A DNA stretch of 39,797 nucleotides from an uncultured Prochlorococcus sp. (GCA_902518475.1 CABYGI010000009.1:1-39797), one strand, 5' to 3'; shown: positions 20,808 through 32,811, numbered from the stretch's first letter. The notes: generated by a model from the letters alone, not told the origin. Translations and numbers: made by a program.

Positions 20808-21284
20808 ATGACTTCATCAGATAAGTTAAATCAAAATTTAACAGAAAAAAAAGAAAAAAAAAGTGAAGCTCCAAAGTCTAAAAATTCTGCTCCTAATTCA
20901 GGAATGATGGGTGCTACAGCTGTATTGGCAGCTGCCACAATTGATGAAGATGGAGTACCTACTGGTTATACTCCTAAACCTGACGAAGGCAGATTTATAA
21001 TAAAAGTATTGTGGTTACCTGATAACGTTGCTTTGGCAGTAGATCAAATAGTTGGTGGAGGTCCAAGCCCTCTAACTGCTTATTATTTTTGGCCAAGAGA
21101 TGATGCTTGGGAAAAATTAAAAAGTGAACTAGAGAATAAAGGTTGGATTACAGATAACGAAAGAGTAGAAATTTTGAATAAAGCTACTGAAGTAATAAAT
21201 TATTGGCAAGAAGAAGGTAAAAAAAAGAAATTAGAAGAAGCCAAATTAAGATTTCCCGAAGTAACTTTTTGTGGGACCGCTTAA
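20808..21284 (+). CDS. 30S ribosomal protein PSRP-3 (Ycf65-like)
   Basis: 158 aa. The conserved core at about 63-152 reads [37 protein letters not shown] and [22 protein letters not shown]. This matches the plastid-specific ribosomal protein 3 / Ycf65 family found in cyanobacteria and plastids, a component of the small subunit. The N-terminal 60 residues are lysine-, alanine- and asparagine-rich and probably disordered. Converges with atpC (three bases between stops). Confidence 0.92.
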   Translation: MTSSDKLNQNLTEKKEKKSEAPKSKNSAPNSGMMGATAVLAAATIDEDGVPTGYTPKPDEGRFIIKVLWLPDNVALAVDQIVGGGPSPLTAYYFWPRDDAWEKLKSELENKGWITDNERVEILNKATEVINYWQEEGKKKKLEEAKLRFPEVTFCGTA

Positions 21285-21287
21285 ATA

Positions 21288-21692
21288 TTAATTTTTTGCA
21301 GCTTGAATCCTAGCTTCAGCCTTAGAAACCTCTTTCAAGGCTTTAATCTTTTCTGGATTTTTTTCATTTTCAGAAAATTTACTTATTGCTAATTTCGCTT
21401 CCTTAAGATCTTGTTCAGCATTTTGAACATTAATCTCAGAACCAACTTCAGCATTATTTACTAAAACTATGACTTCATCTGATTCAATTTCAGCGAAGCC
21501 TCCCATTAGGGCTATTGACTTCCACTGGGAATTCATTCTTAGCCTTAATACGCCAATATCTATCGCAGTAACTAAAGAGATATGTCCTGGTAGTATTCCA
21601 AGTTGACCAGTAGTACTTGGAAGGATTACTTCTTCAGCTTCTCCTTGATAAACGTTTTTATTAGGAGCTAAAACTTTTAGGGAAATTGCCAT
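21288..21692 (-). CDS. atpC: ATP synthase F1 subunit epsilon
   Basis: 134 aa. N-terminal beta-sandwich ([34 protein letters not shown]), which is the family signature, followed by a C-terminal helical hairpin rich in Lys and Glu. It couples the rotor to F1 and inhibits ATP hydrolysis. 44 bases after atpD on the same strand. Called atpE in cyanobacterial naming. Confidence 0.97.
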   Translation of the reverse strand: MAISLKVLAPNKNVYQGEAEEVILPSTTGQLGILPGHISLVTAIDIGVLRLRMNSQWKSIALMGGFAEIESDEVIVLVNNAEVGSEINVQNAEQDLKEAKLAISKFSENEKNPEKIKALKEVSKAEARIQAAKN

Positions 21693-21736
21693 TAATTTAA
21701 AATTTTTGAAGGATAAATATATTTTTATTCAAATAT

Positions 21737-23200
<1,464 letters not shown>

Positions 23201-23283
23201 TTATTGATTGGTGATGAATAGCTGATTTTTAACAGCTTATAATCCGAAAATACTACCACCTAATGGGTAGATTCGTTAAATGG

Positions 23284-23299
23284 GTTCGGCCACCCGCAC
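23284..23299 (+). promoter_or_regulatory. K-box element upstream of groESL
   Basis: GTTCGGCCACCCGCAC fits the published cyanobacterial K-box consensus GTTCGG-NNAN-CCNNAC at every defined position. In Synechocystis this element gives light and heat induction of groESL. It lies 117 bases before the groES start. No CIRCE repeat (TTAGCACTC-N9-GAGTGCTAA) is visible in the same gap, suggesting K-box control without HrcA here. Confidence 0.75.
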
Positions 23300-23379
23300 A
23301 GTTTAAGTATGGTTTAATTACCGCTTTGCAGATTATGTTGTTGATGATACGGATGGAGAATTTCTCTTTCCATTTTTAT

Positions 23380-23392
23380 GACGCTAAGCGTC
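23380..23392 (+). promoter_or_regulatory. Inverted repeat in groES 5' region
   Basis: GACGC-TAA-GCGTC is a perfect five-base inverted repeat located 24 bases before the groES start, probably inside the 5' untranslated leader. It could be an operator or a small RNA hairpin that shields the ribosome site; I cannot tell which. Confidence 0.35.
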
Positions 23393-23416
23393 TCAATCAC
23401 GATCCTCCATTAATTT

Positions 23417-23728
23417 ATGGCAGCTGTTTCACTTACAGTCTCTACAGTAAAACCACTGGGAGATAGAATATTTATTAAAGTTTCCGCATCTGAGGAAAAA
23501 ACTGCTGGGGGCATTCTTTTGCCTGATTCAGCTAAAGAAAAACCACAGATTGGAGAAGTTGCTCAGGTTGGCCCTGGCAAACTTAATGACGATGGTTCTC
23601 GACAAACTCCAGAAGTGAGTATTGGCGATAAAGTTTTGTACAGCAAATATGCTGGAACAGACATTAAATTGGGAGGAGATGAATATGTCTTGCTCTCAGA
23701 AAAAGATATTTTAGCTGTTGTAAGCTAA
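23417..23728 (+). CDS. groES: Co-chaperonin GroES
   Basis: 103 aa. Start [22 protein letters not shown] and the mobile loop [19 protein letters not shown] (about 25-43) are typical, as is the end [13 protein letters not shown]. It forms the lid of the chaperonin chamber. 50 bases before groEL, in one operon controlled by the K-box region. Confidence 0.98.
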   Translation: MAAVSLTVSTVKPLGDRIFIKVSASEEKTAGGILLPDSAKEKPQIGEVAQVGPGKLNDDGSRQTPEVSIGDKVLYSKYAGTDIKLGGDEYVLLSEKDILAVVS

Positions 23729-23751
23729 ATATTTGTTTCAAAAATTATTAA

Positions 23752-25416
<1,665 letters not shown>

Positions 25417-25444
25417 TTTAACGATAGTTACTAAATTAACTTCT

Positions 25445-25475
25445 AAAGGGATCATTCAAAATGATCCTTTTTTTT
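25445..25475. terminator. Terminator after groEL
   Basis: Perfect eight-base-pair stem GGATCATT / AATGATCC with a CAA loop, followed by eight T on the + strand. Preceding A residues (AAA before the stem) give some T on the - strand as well, so it may also end secG transcripts. The secG stop codon begins in the T-tract. Confidence 0.88.
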
Positions 25476-25701
25476 ATGAAATCCAACCAGCGCTGAGAAT
25501 AACTGCGAGGGACAAAAATATCACTAAAAAAGTCCAAGTTACTTTGTTTAGAGAGGCTTCTGCACTGCTTGCGCTGTTGAACATAGAGCTTCCACTCGCA
25601 GCTATTCCTCCCATTCCATCACCCTTTGGACTATGGAGTAACACTAGAAGAATAAGAATAACTCCCGAAAATACCCATACCCAACTAATAATTTGAATCA
25701 T
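25474..25701 (-). CDS. secG: Protein translocase subunit SecG
   Basis: 75 aa with two membrane helices (about 5-22 and 52-72) separated by the loop LLHSPKGDGMGGIAASGSSMF, which matches the SecG loop consensus. It helps SecYEG and SecA translocate proteins. It follows gpmI on the - strand by 23 bases and runs tail to tail with groEL. Confidence 0.92.
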   Translation of the reverse strand: MIQIISWVWVFSGVILILLVLLHSPKGDGMGGIAASGSSMFNSASSAEASLNKVTWTFLVIFLSLAVILSAGWIS

Positions 25702-25724
25702 TTCTTAAAAAAATTTTATTAAAT

Positions 25725-27347
25725 TTAAACGTGTTGAACGACTTTATTATAACCTTTTAATTCAATTTCTTTAATAAGTGATTTGCCTGTCATTTCTCTT
25801 GGTATTGGGAGATTCAATAATTGTAATAGAGTGGGAGCGATATCTGCTAAGCCGGCATTATCTCTTAAATTAATTTCATTCCCCATATTTGGGATTTTTC
25901 TTTTTTCACCTTCAATCAAAATTAATGGAACTTTATTTGTTGTGTGAGCAGTCCATGGTTCACCTTCAGTTCCTTTCATAACCTCCGCGTTACCATGATC
26001 GGCTGTAATAAGAATACTTCCACCCATTTCTCCAGTAGCATTAACTATCTGACCTATACATTCATCGACTTTTTCTATAGCTTTTATTGTTGCATCCATG
26101 TTGCCTGTATGACCTACCATATCAGGATTAGCAAAATTGATTACAATAAAAGCATAATTTCCACTTTTAATTGCTTTAGAGCAACTAATAGTTAATTCCT
26201 CGGCAGACATTTCGGGTTCCATATCATAAGTTGCGACTCTTGGAGATGGAACTAAATGTCTCTCTTCTCCAGGTAAAGGAATTTCAACTCCTCCATTGAA
26301 AAAATATGTTACGTGAGGATATTTTTCTGTTTCCGCGGTTCTGTATTGCTTAAGTCCGTTTTCTGAAACTATCTGGCCTATAAAATTATTGAGTGATTCA
26401 GGAGGAAATGCAACTTTAACAGGAAAGTTTTGATCATATTGAGTAAAAGTGACAAAATCTAGATTTGGATAATTTTTCCTTTCAAAGTCTGAGAAATCCT
26501 TGATTGAAAGGGATTTAACTATTTGCCTTGCCCTGTCTGGACGAAAGTTAAAGCAAATAAGACTATCCCCATCTTTAAGATAGTTTTCTGAAATCCGTAT
26601 AGGCTCTATAAATTCATCAGTTATGTTTTTGGCATAACTTTTTTCTATATAATCCAGAGGGGCAATATTTGATATTTGAATGTCTGGATCAGTCAAATTA
26701 GCATATGCTTTTTCTGTTCTATCCCATAAAAGATTTCTGTCCATGATCCAATATCTTCCACATATGGAAGCTATTTCGCCTGTATTAAATTTTTTTATAC
26801 ATGATTCTATTTGATTAAGATATTTAGAGGCACTCTTTGCAGGGGTATCTCTTCCATCGGTAATAACATGGATTGCAACTTTTTTGATTTCATTATCAGA
26901 TGCCCATTTTATTAAACCTATTAAATGATCAATATGACTATGTACTCCCCCATCCGAACATAATCCCGTGATATGCAAAGTAGAATTATTTTTCTTTAAA
27001 GAATCTGCCATCTCTTTTAACTCATTAACCAAGCCTAACTGATTATTTTTTACAATATTTGAAATCCTTACAAGTTCTTGTTGTATTATTCTTCCTGAAC
27101 CAATGGTGAGGTGCCCTACCTCTGAATTGCCCATTTGACCATCTGGGAGGCCTACATCAGATCCACTAGCACTTATTAGGGTATGTGGATAAGCATGCCA
27201 CAAAGAGTCAATGATTGGCGTATTGGCACTTTCTATAGCATTGTTTGATTTTTCTTTTCGATATCCCCATCCATCTAATATTGCAAGAACCACAGGGCTC
27301 TGAGGAACACTTAATCTTTTTATATTTTTGCTGCTAATCTTTGACAT
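25725..27347 (-). CDS. gpmI: Phosphoglycerate mutase, cofactor-independent
   Basis: 540 aa. Interconverts 3- and 2-phosphoglycerate. The alkaline phosphatase-type metal site has Asp25 in [10 protein letters not shown] and catalytic Ser75 in [30 protein letters not shown] and TADHGNAE motifs are all present. I chose the ATG at 27347 (MSKISSKN) because it matches usual family length; an upstream in-frame ATG at 27380 would add 11 residues. Divergent from pyrR. Confidence 0.95.
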   Translation of the reverse strand: MSKISSKNIKRLSVPQSPVVLAILDGWGYRKEKSNNAIESANTPIIDSLWHAYPHTLISASGSDVGLPDGQMGNSEVGHLTIGSGRIIQQELVRISNIVKNNQLGLVNELKEMADSLKKNNSTLHITGLCSDGGVHSHIDHLIGLIKWASDNEIKKVAIHVITDGRDTPAKSASKYLNQIESCIKKFNTGEIASICGRYWIMDRNLLWDRTEKAYANLTDPDIQISNIAPLDYIEKSYAKNITDEFIEPIRISENYLKDGDSLICFNFRPDRARQIVKSLSIKDFSDFERKNYPNLDFVTFTQYDQNFPVKVAFPPESLNNFIGQIVSENGLKQYRTAETEKYPHVTYFFNGGVEIPLPGEERHLVPSPRVATYDMEPEMSAEELTISCSKAIKSGNYAFIVINFANPDMVGHTGNMDATIKAIEKVDECIGQIVNATGEMGGSILITADHGNAEVMKGTEGEPWTAHTTNKVPLILIEGEKRKIPNMGNEINLRDNAGLADIAPTLLQLLNLPIPREMTGKSLIKEIELKGYNKVVQHV

Positions 27348-27485
27348 ATTTAGATCAAATTCATTTTTTAAATGATCCAACCTTAAATCTAGCTTTAAAC
27401 GTTACTCTTTAACAATTTATATTTAATATAGTTAGCTTTTGCTAATTTATGAAAATATTAGACGACAATTTTTTATTGATAAATC

Positions 27486-28046
27486 ATGTCCAATAACACA
27501 AAGAAGATCGTAATACTTACTGAAGTTGAGCTTAGAAAAACTATTTCACGTTTAACTTCCGAAATTATAGAAAAAGTAGAAAAACTTGATAACCTTCTTT
27601 TGGTTGGTATCCCGACTAGAGGAATTGAACTGACCGAAGTGCTAGAAAAGGAATTATTCTCTAGGACAGGTGTAAGAGTTAGAAAAGGGATAATTGATCC
27701 AACTTTTTATAGAGATGACCAAAATAGAGTTGGGACTCGTTTAATAAAAATTACAGATATTCCAACTCCTATTGAGCAACACGAAATTCTTTTAATAGAT
27801 GATGTAATTTACACAGGAAGAACAATTAGAGCTGCAATGGATGCTTTATATTCATGGGGCAGGCCTCAAAGAGTGATGTTATTAGTAATGATAGATAGAG
27901 GTCATAGAGAATTACCTATTCAACCAGATTTTTGTGGCAAAAAAGTGCCTACTAGTAAAATTGAAAGTATTAGTTTACGTTTGAATAATGTTGATAATGA
28001 AGAAGGAGTTTTCTTGAATAGCTTTCATTCAGAAGATATTTCCTAA
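27486..28046 (+). CDS. pyrR: PyrR: pyrimidine regulatory protein / uracil phosphoribosyltransferase
   Basis: 186 aa. PRPP-binding motif ILLIDDVIYTGRTIRAAMDAL at about 101-121 and VGIPTRGIELT near 39. DRGHRELPIQPDFCGKKVPTS is typical of PyrR. Members attenuate pyr mRNA in Gram-positives; in cyanobacteria the enzymatic role may dominate. No pyr genes are adjacent here. The last 18 bases overlap the 3' end of the convergent Hsp70-like gene. Confidence 0.92.
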   Translation: MSNNTKKIVILTEVELRKTISRLTSEIIEKVEKLDNLLLVGIPTRGIELTEVLEKELFSRTGVRVRKGIIDPTFYRDDQNRVGTRLIKITDIPTPIEQHEILLIDDVIYTGRTIRAAMDALYSWGRPQRVMLLVMIDRGHRELPIQPDFCGKKVPTSKIESISLRLNNVDNEEGVFLNSFHSEDIS

Positions 28047-29597
28047 ATTATATTCTCCTAAAAATTCATCTTTAATATCAAAACACTTAACTAATAAATC
28101 AGCACTTTTCGTGATTTTAAAAAAAAGTTTTAAGTTGTCTTCCCCAATATTAGCTGTATTCTTGAGTACTATTTTGAGTGGTTCTTTGTCCCATTTTATA
28201 ATTTCTTCTTCATTTTGAACCTCTGATAACTTTGGTAATCCATTCTCGAAAATAACATCATATGATCTTTCTGTTTGTGTTTCTCCAATAATGATTTCGA
28301 ATATTTTCTGATTACTTTTACTGGCTTGAAGGATTAGTTTAAATGGGTTTTCAGTTGGCCATGTTTGACCTTTGCAAAAAATAGGATACCAAAAGTGTTT
28401 TTGTTCTCTTTTGTTAAATAATCTTATAGATAATCCTTTGTTTAATATGTCTTTAATTTTTACACCTGGAGTCATTGCTAAAGCTCCCAAAGCTATTGAT
28501 TCGATAGGTGGTGGTGACTTTATTTGAATTTTTGAAATATTCGTTGTTATCCATTCTTTAATTAATGGTATTTGAGTTCCTCCGCCAACCAAAACAATTG
28601 CATTTAAGTCGTCAACTGTGCAAAATTTGCCTCTTGCTTGATTTAATAAATCATTGAGTAAAGAGTTAAGGTGATTTAGGAGATTATTTTCAATTAGTAT
28701 TTTCTCAAATGTTTTTTTACTTAAATAAAATTCTTTTTCTTGATATTTTTCAGTAAATAATTTTATTGGATATTGATTTTCATAATTGATTGCAGATGAA
28801 CTAAGTTTACATTTTATAGCTTCTGCATTTAAAAGATTAGTAGCATAATTATTACCTGGAATAAAAAAATCAACTATCCATTGATCAATATCTTTCCCAC
28901 CAATTTTTGAACCTGTCTTCCCAATTATTTCAGCACATCTTATTTTTTGTTTTGAAATTGAGCTTACATCAGTACCTTTAAATTTTAATAGTTCAGCAAT
29001 TGGTCCAGATTTTCCTTCTCCTCCTTCTATTTTGACTATATTGATATCTATTGTGCTTCCTCCAATATCTAATGTCATAATTTTTGAGCCAAATGGTACA
29101 TTTATTCCTAAACTTGCAGCTGTAGGCTCATCAACTAGAGCTATTTCATCTACGGATAGTTCCTCGCAAAGGTTAATTAACCATTCTCTATAACCCTTAT
29201 ATGTATCTATTGGAGCAGTTAATACAAGTCTTTTGATTTCATATTTGTGAGGAATGCTTGCCCATAAAATTTGAAAAAATTTTTCGCCGCATTCATTAGG
29301 GCTTAATATATTTTTATGGTTGATTTTTTCAATAGAATTTCCTATTAATCTTTTAAAATTTGAATGAAAAAACAAATCAGAATTTGAGTTTTCCCTCATC
29401 TTTAGAGCACTAATACCAATCTTAGGAATCTTTGAAGGTTCCTCGAACCAAACTGCTGTAGGAATAACTCCTGGAGATGATGTAATATTTGGTATTTCAA
29501 CTAAAACGGAATTAATGTCTTTTTGATCTTGAAAAGCTATTACTGTATTTGTGTTACCTAAATCAATAGCAAGTGTTCCAGATAAATTTTCTTTCAT
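28029..29597 (-). CDS. Divergent Hsp70-like protein
   Basis: 522 aa, shorter than DnaK (about 635-660). The ATPase domain is recognisable: phosphate-1 LAIDLGNTNTVIAF (9-22), LVDEPTAASLG near 158, phosphate-2 LDIGGSTIDINIVK near 176 and VLVGGGTQIPLIKEW near 336. The 180-residue C-terminal part is not the usual substrate-binding domain and has no lid. Probably a specialised chaperone or sensor ATPase. Divergent from rpoZ; its 3' end overlaps pyrR by 18 bases. Confidence 0.85.
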   Translation of the reverse strand: MKENLSGTLAIDLGNTNTVIAFQDQKDINSVLVEIPNITSSPGVIPTAVWFEEPSKIPKIGISALKMRENSNSDLFFHSNFKRLIGNSIEKINHKNILSPNECGEKFFQILWASIPHKYEIKRLVLTAPIDTYKGYREWLINLCEELSVDEIALVDEPTAASLGINVPFGSKIMTLDIGGSTIDINIVKIEGGEGKSGPIAELLKFKGTDVSSISKQKIRCAEIIGKTGSKIGGKDIDQWIVDFFIPGNNYATNLLNAEAIKCKLSSSAINYENQYPIKLFTEKYQEKEFYLSKKTFEKILIENNLLNHLNSLLNDLLNQARGKFCTVDDLNAIVLVGGGTQIPLIKEWITTNISKIQIKSPPPIESIALGALAMTPGVKIKDILNKGLSIRLFNKREQKHFWYPIFCKGQTWPTENPFKLILQASKSNQKIFEIIIGETQTERSYDVIFENGLPKLSEVQNEEEIIKWDKEPLKIVLKNTANIGEDNLKLFFKITKSADLLVKCFDIKDEFLGEYNLGNIF

Positions 29598-29695
29598 ATC
29601 AAATTATTTGAATTAATTAAGTTCTTTTTGTAATTTATGTTTTGAAACTGTCGAATAAACTGTAAAATAAATTCTATAGTAAAAATTTTTTTTTA

Positions 29696-29932
29696 ATGAA
29701 CATATCAAGTAATACCAGGATCGACTCTAATGATCTTGCAAAGAGAGGTGAAAGCTTAATAAGAAAATCAACTAATAGATATTTAACTACAGTGAAAATT
29801 GCTTTCAGAGCTAAACAAAGACGATTTGATGATTTTGATGGCTTATTAGAGGAATCAACTATTAAACCCGTTCAAAGGTCTATCATTGAGCTAAGCGATG
29901 AACAAGATCAACCAGATTTACTTCCCGGCTAA
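29696..29932 (+). CDS. rpoZ: RNA polymerase omega subunit
   Basis: 78 aa. Short cyanobacterial omega with [20 protein letters not shown] in the middle and an acidic tail [11 protein letters not shown]. It assists folding of beta prime and sigma-factor recruitment. Two bases separate its stop from the following DUF1818 gene, so the pair is one operon. Confidence 0.9.
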   Translation: MNISSNTRIDSNDLAKRGESLIRKSTNRYLTTVKIAFRAKQRRFDDFDGLLEESTIKPVQRSIIELSDEQDQPDLLPG

Positions 29933-29934
29933 TT

Positions 29935-30306
29935 TTGGTAAAAGACCAAAAAAGATGGAGATTACTTAAGGATTTTAAAAAAGGCAAATTTTGCTTTTTG
30001 ATTGGTGTTGATAATTGGTCAGTCGAATTACAAAAAAGTGAAGTCTATTCGCTTTACCTTCTACTCTTAAAAATTAATGAACAACTATTAGTTATTAAGG
30101 ATGGACTAATGGATGAGGAATCAATTTCTTTAGAATTAGAACATTTACCTTGGTATATTCAATTAGAAGGTAAAAAGAATCAATGGAGTTTAAGGTTTAT
30201 TTTTGAAAGTCAAGACCAAACTAGATCATTCGAAATGTATTGGCCGATACCAATTGCACAAGATTTATTTAATGAAATAAAAAACATGTGGGAATCAATG
30301 GATTAA
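29935..30306 (+). CDS. DUF1818 family protein
   Basis: 123 aa, soluble. Starts with TTG (LVKDQKRWRLLKDFKKGKF), as no ATG is available. Conserved-looking stretches are LIGVDNWSVELQKSEVYSLY and RFIFESQDQTRSFEMYWP with the ending ELFNEIKNMWE-type helix. Matches my memory of the cyanobacterial DUF1818 family; function unknown. The two-base gap after rpoZ suggests coupled translation. Confidence 0.78.
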   Translation: MVKDQKRWRLLKDFKKGKFCFLIGVDNWSVELQKSEVYSLYLLLLKINEQLLVIKDGLMDEESISLELEHLPWYIQLEGKKNQWSLRFIFESQDQTRSFEMYWPIPIAQDLFNEIKNMWESMD

Positions 30307-30618
30307 AAGATAAATAAAATTGGAAATTTTAGAAAATATTTCCCCTTAAAAAAAAATTTTTTTCACAACTTTTCCACAAAATTTTTTTTAAAAATATCTA
30401 TTGATCTTAAGGATGTGGAAAACTTCTGATTTTATATAAATCTTTATATTTTAGTAAGAATTAATTTTACGAAATTAATTTTCATATCCCCCTTGTTTAT
30501 GACTGGATTCTCATTATTCTATGACTTGAGACTGTTTCTTAATAATGCTTGTTGACGATTTAGTAATTTTGGAGAAAACTAGATTTTGTAAATTAAAATT
30601 TCAATAAATTTTTTTAAT
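30307..30618. other. Intergenic region with two opposed DnaA-box-like sites
   Basis: 312 bases without a gene, very AT-rich, with long A and T runs. It contains TTTTCCACA at 30370-30378 and its exact inverse TGTGGAAAA at 30414-30422, which match the cyanobacterial DnaA box. Between them is an AT-only stretch. It probably holds the promoter of the DUF2811 gene. No tRNA, ORF or terminator stem was found. Confidence 0.5.
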
Positions 30619-30870
30619 ATGCAAGAGTTAAATTACGGCAAAAATTTAAAAGTTTTAGATCATAAAGATGAAGTAATAAGCTTCAAATGTGAACTTCAAG
30701 AAAATCTCCAAAAGGCAATGAACGAATTTGTTGAGGATCATCCTAACTGGGATCAATACAGAATACTGCAAGCTGCTATTGCAGGATTTCTAATACAAAA
30801 AGGATTTCACAATAGGGATTTAACGAGACTTTATATTGGAAATATGTTCTCAATGAATTTTAAGGACTAA
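30619..30870 (+). CDS. DUF2811 family protein
   Basis: 83 aa, soluble, helical. VISFKCELQENLQKAMNEFV, DHPNWDQYRILQAAIAGFLIQ and KGFHNRDLTRLYIGNMF match my memory of the cyanobacterial DUF2811 family, small proteins of unknown function. Converges with the EVE-domain gene, with seven bases between stops. Its upstream region carries the DnaA-box-like pair. Confidence 0.78.
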   Translation: MQELNYGKNLKVLDHKDEVISFKCELQENLQKAMNEFVEDHPNWDQYRILQAAIAGFLIQKGFHNRDLTRLYIGNMFSMNFKD

Positions 30871-30877
30871 AAATTTT

Positions 30878-31342
30878 TTATATTTTTTCTAATAGCATTT
30901 TTGCAATATCGTTTCTCACAGGTAAAATTGACAACCTATTTCCTTTTTTTACGACTAACAACTCATCTTCATTAAATAAAATTCTTAATTCAGGTAAACT
31001 TAAAATCTTATCTGACTTAGATTTATATTTTACCTTTACACAATCCCATCTCGGATTATCAGATTTTGATTTTGGATCAAAGTATTTTGATTCTTTATCA
31101 AATTGAGTAGGATCAACAATATTTAGATCTATTACCTCCATAAGTCCAACAATACCTGGGGGTTTGCAGTTTGAATGATAGAAAAAAACCTTATCTCCTT
31201 TATTCATTTTTCTCATGAAATTTCGAGCCTGATAATTTCTTATTCCGTCCCACAAAGTAACCCCGTCATTTTTTAGAGTATCTATGCTGTAAGCATCAGG
31301 TTCACTTTTCATTAGCCAGTAGCTTGGTTCCTGTTGTGGCAT
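30878..31342 (-). CDS. EVE domain protein (modified-base reader fold)
   Basis: 154 aa. Start SYWLMKSEPDAYSIDTLKNDGVTLWDGIRNYQARNFMRKM followed by GDKVFFYHSN is the EVE/thymocyte nuclear protein signature. The fold is PUA-like and members bind modified nucleotides in DNA or RNA. KKGNRLSILPV near the end is also typical. It is the last clearly conserved core gene before the accessory array. Confidence 0.92.
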   Translation of the reverse strand: MPQQEPSYWLMKSEPDAYSIDTLKNDGVTLWDGIRNYQARNFMRKMNKGDKVFFYHSNCKPPGIVGLMEVIDLNIVDPTQFDKESKYFDPKSKSDNPRWDCVKVKYKSKSDKILSLPELRILFNEDELLVVKKGNRLSILPVRNDIAKMLLEKI

Positions 31343-31793
31343 GGGATCTCGGCGAAAATGTCAGGTTCGAATGAAGTTTGAATAACTCGTTCAGATATAA
31401 ATTCATTATCCATCAAAGTTCTTATTTAGGAAAGTGATGGGTGGCATGGGGGGACTAGATCTTAAAAAACTACTTGATTATTAATAATCCTCATCAAAAG
31501 TTTCAATCAATTTTTTTCTTTTTTTTTTAAACAATTCATAACTTGCTTATAACTTTAAAATGTGATTCTAATTATGCATTCAATTCTTCTAAAGCAAAGC
31601 AGTGGTCTTGGATGCAAATTTATATAGTCTGCAACTAATCATTTTTTGATTTTAAAATAATATTTTATTTTTTCTTATTTGTATCTTATTTAATTCTTAA
31701 AGAAGAGTTCATTAAATCTTTTAAGCTGGAGATAGCTTCTATATTCTCCTCACACGAAAAATAGAAGCATTTTCTTTTTGAAATAAATTTGGT
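31343..31793. other. Long non-coding gap at the core/accessory boundary
   Basis: 451 bases without a convincing protein gene. It holds a 15-codon frame at 31438-31485 (MGGMGGLDLKKLLDY) after an AGGAAAG sequence, a long T-run near 31510-31530, and a perfect eight-base inverted repeat GCTTCTAT (31735-31742) / ATAGAAGC (31761-31768) followed by a T-rich stretch. A GGTTCGAAT string near 31364 resembles a tRNA T-loop but has no stem. Confidence 0.5.
31735..31779 (+). terminator. Possible terminator in the boundary gap
   Basis: Stem GCTTCTAT / ATAGAAGC with an 18-base loop, followed by ATTTTCTTTTT. The loop is long for an efficient terminator. If real, it would end an unannotated RNA from the 31343-31793 gap, because no + strand gene precedes it closely. 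Confidence 0.4.
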
Positions 31794-31994
31794 ATGACTT
31801 ATTTTGCAGAGCCAAATTACATTGAATATGACCTGTGGTTTGATTCAAATATTAATGCAGTTGATTTAATTAACTATTCAGATGAAAATGAATTTTGTAA
31901 TTTTACGCATAAAAAATTCCATAAGATATCAAGTTTAAATTTAGTTATTGGTTCCTCAAAATATAAACAAATGATGATTTTTTCTTTTTTTTAA
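31794..31994 (+). CDS. Small hypothetical protein, doubtful
   Basis: 66 aa: MTYFAEPNYIEYDLWFDSNI followed by a polar middle and a short hydrophobic end (KYKQMMIFSFF). No signal peptide and no recognised motif. It has an ATG start and follows a hairpin, but no good ribosome site. The first 40 residues look protein-like while the tail does not, so the frame may be a truncated gene. I keep it at low confidence. Confidence 0.4.
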   Translation: MTYFAEPNYIEYDLWFDSNINAVDLINYSDENEFCNFTHKKFHKISSLNLVIGSSKYKQMMIFSFF

Positions 31995-32116
31995 TTTCCT
32001 TGCAGAGTTAATGCATTTCTTTATTGTTTTATCTCTCTGATTCTGGCATAGCAAAAGTAAATTTTTTGATATAAATTTTTAAGGCATTAAGCACTAAAGT
32101 TTAATTATCAAAGAGC

Positions 32117-32347
32117 TCAATCGCAATAATTTCCAGCACTCATATTTACTGAATTTTGTGAAGTAATTCTTTCTAAGTTTTTATTTAAATTATTAGCTTG
32201 ATTAGAAGCTGAATAAAATCCAACTGTTAAAAAAACAAGTGTTATAGAAGTTACTATTGTACTGAACTGGATAACTCCATCTGCCAGAATAGCTGGAGTT
32301 TTTGGAGATAAAATAGCTTTCCCCCCCTTTACTTTTGATTTTGCCAT
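32117..32347 (-). CDS. Small membrane protein, paralogue of 39105-39338
   Basis: 76 aa. A basic N-terminus (MAKSKVKGGKAILSPKTPAI) is followed by LADGVIQFSTIVTSITLVFLTVGFYS, one membrane helix, then a polar tail ending in GNYCD. The other copy at 39105 shares the plan: Lys-rich start, L-A-x-G-V-I-Q at the same place, then a helix, and a single Cys near the C-terminus. Function unknown. Topology suggests the lysine-rich end stays in the cytoplasm. The two paralogues point away from each other near the visible ends of the array. Confidence 0.7.
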   Translation of the reverse strand: MAKSKVKGGKAILSPKTPAILADGVIQFSTIVTSITLVFLTVGFYSASNQANNLNKNLERITSQNSVNMSAGNYCD

Positions 32348-32460
32348 AATCTTAACTTTTACTTAAATTTTTCTTAAGTTAATTTTAATAATAAGCAAAA
32401 AAATTAATTTGTCAGTTAGTAAATTTACTCATTTATAAAAACTTATTACTTTTTTTATTT

Positions 32461-32476
32461 TAGATTGACTGTCAAT
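32461..32476 (-). repeat. Boundary repeat copy 1 (diverged)
   Basis: TAGATTGACTGTCAAT on +, one change from the core TAGATCGACTGTCAAT (C to T at position 6), in the same orientation as all other copies. No GAGAG hairpin adjoins it. It lies 54 bases before the + strand gene at 32530 and 114 bases upstream of the - strand gene at 32117-32347. Confidence 0.75.
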
Positions 32477-32529
32477 TTAATCTGTCTTTAAATATCAACT
32501 CCTAAAATAAATTTAATTTTTAAATTATT

Positions 32530-32787
32530 TTGGGTTACTTAAAAAAAGAATTTATTAAATCACTTAAAGTTAAAGGGTCCATATTTTTAATTGTGTTAAT
32601 TATTGGATTTATTTACTCAAGTCCAAAATCAAAAGTAATTATTGCAAATTCTTTGACTTCTTCCGCTAAATTTTTAAACGAAACTGTAGAAATAACAGAT
32701 AAAGATAGTTGGTTTTCTGAACCTGATTTCATTTTTAGTCTTAGGTTAAAATTACGAGAATTATTGAGAGGAACTCAAAGAGGTTGA
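32530..32787 (+). CDS. Small membrane protein, distant relative of the 33176/38170 pair
   Basis: 85 aa from a TTG start (in-frame stop nine bases upstream, no ATG). One membrane helix, SIFLIVLIIGFIYSS. The rest aligns with the two - strand paralogues through the pattern P-x-S-[KR]-x-x-I-A-x-x-L-x(4)-F-L-x-x-T-V-x(3)-D-x(3)-W. It is the only + strand gene between two boundary repeats. Function unknown; probably anchored in the cytoplasmic membrane with the C-terminus outside or in the cytoplasm (orientation not determinable). Confidence 0.62.
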   Translation: MGYLKKEFIKSLKVKGSIFLIVLIIGFIYSSPKSKVIIANSLTSSAKFLNETVEITDKDSWFSEPDFIFSLRLKLRELLRGTQRG

Positions 32788-32811
32788 GAAGGAGCTAAAT
32801 GCTAATTATGG

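Noticed and set aside
23263..23466. 67-codon + strand frame upstream of groES
   Set aside because: It runs through the K-box region and into groES in another phase, so it is a shadow of the regulatory gap.
31361..31375. tRNA T-loop-like string GGTTCGAAT
   Set aside because: The flanking bases do not form a T-stem on either strand and no anticodon or acceptor stem can be assembled nearby.
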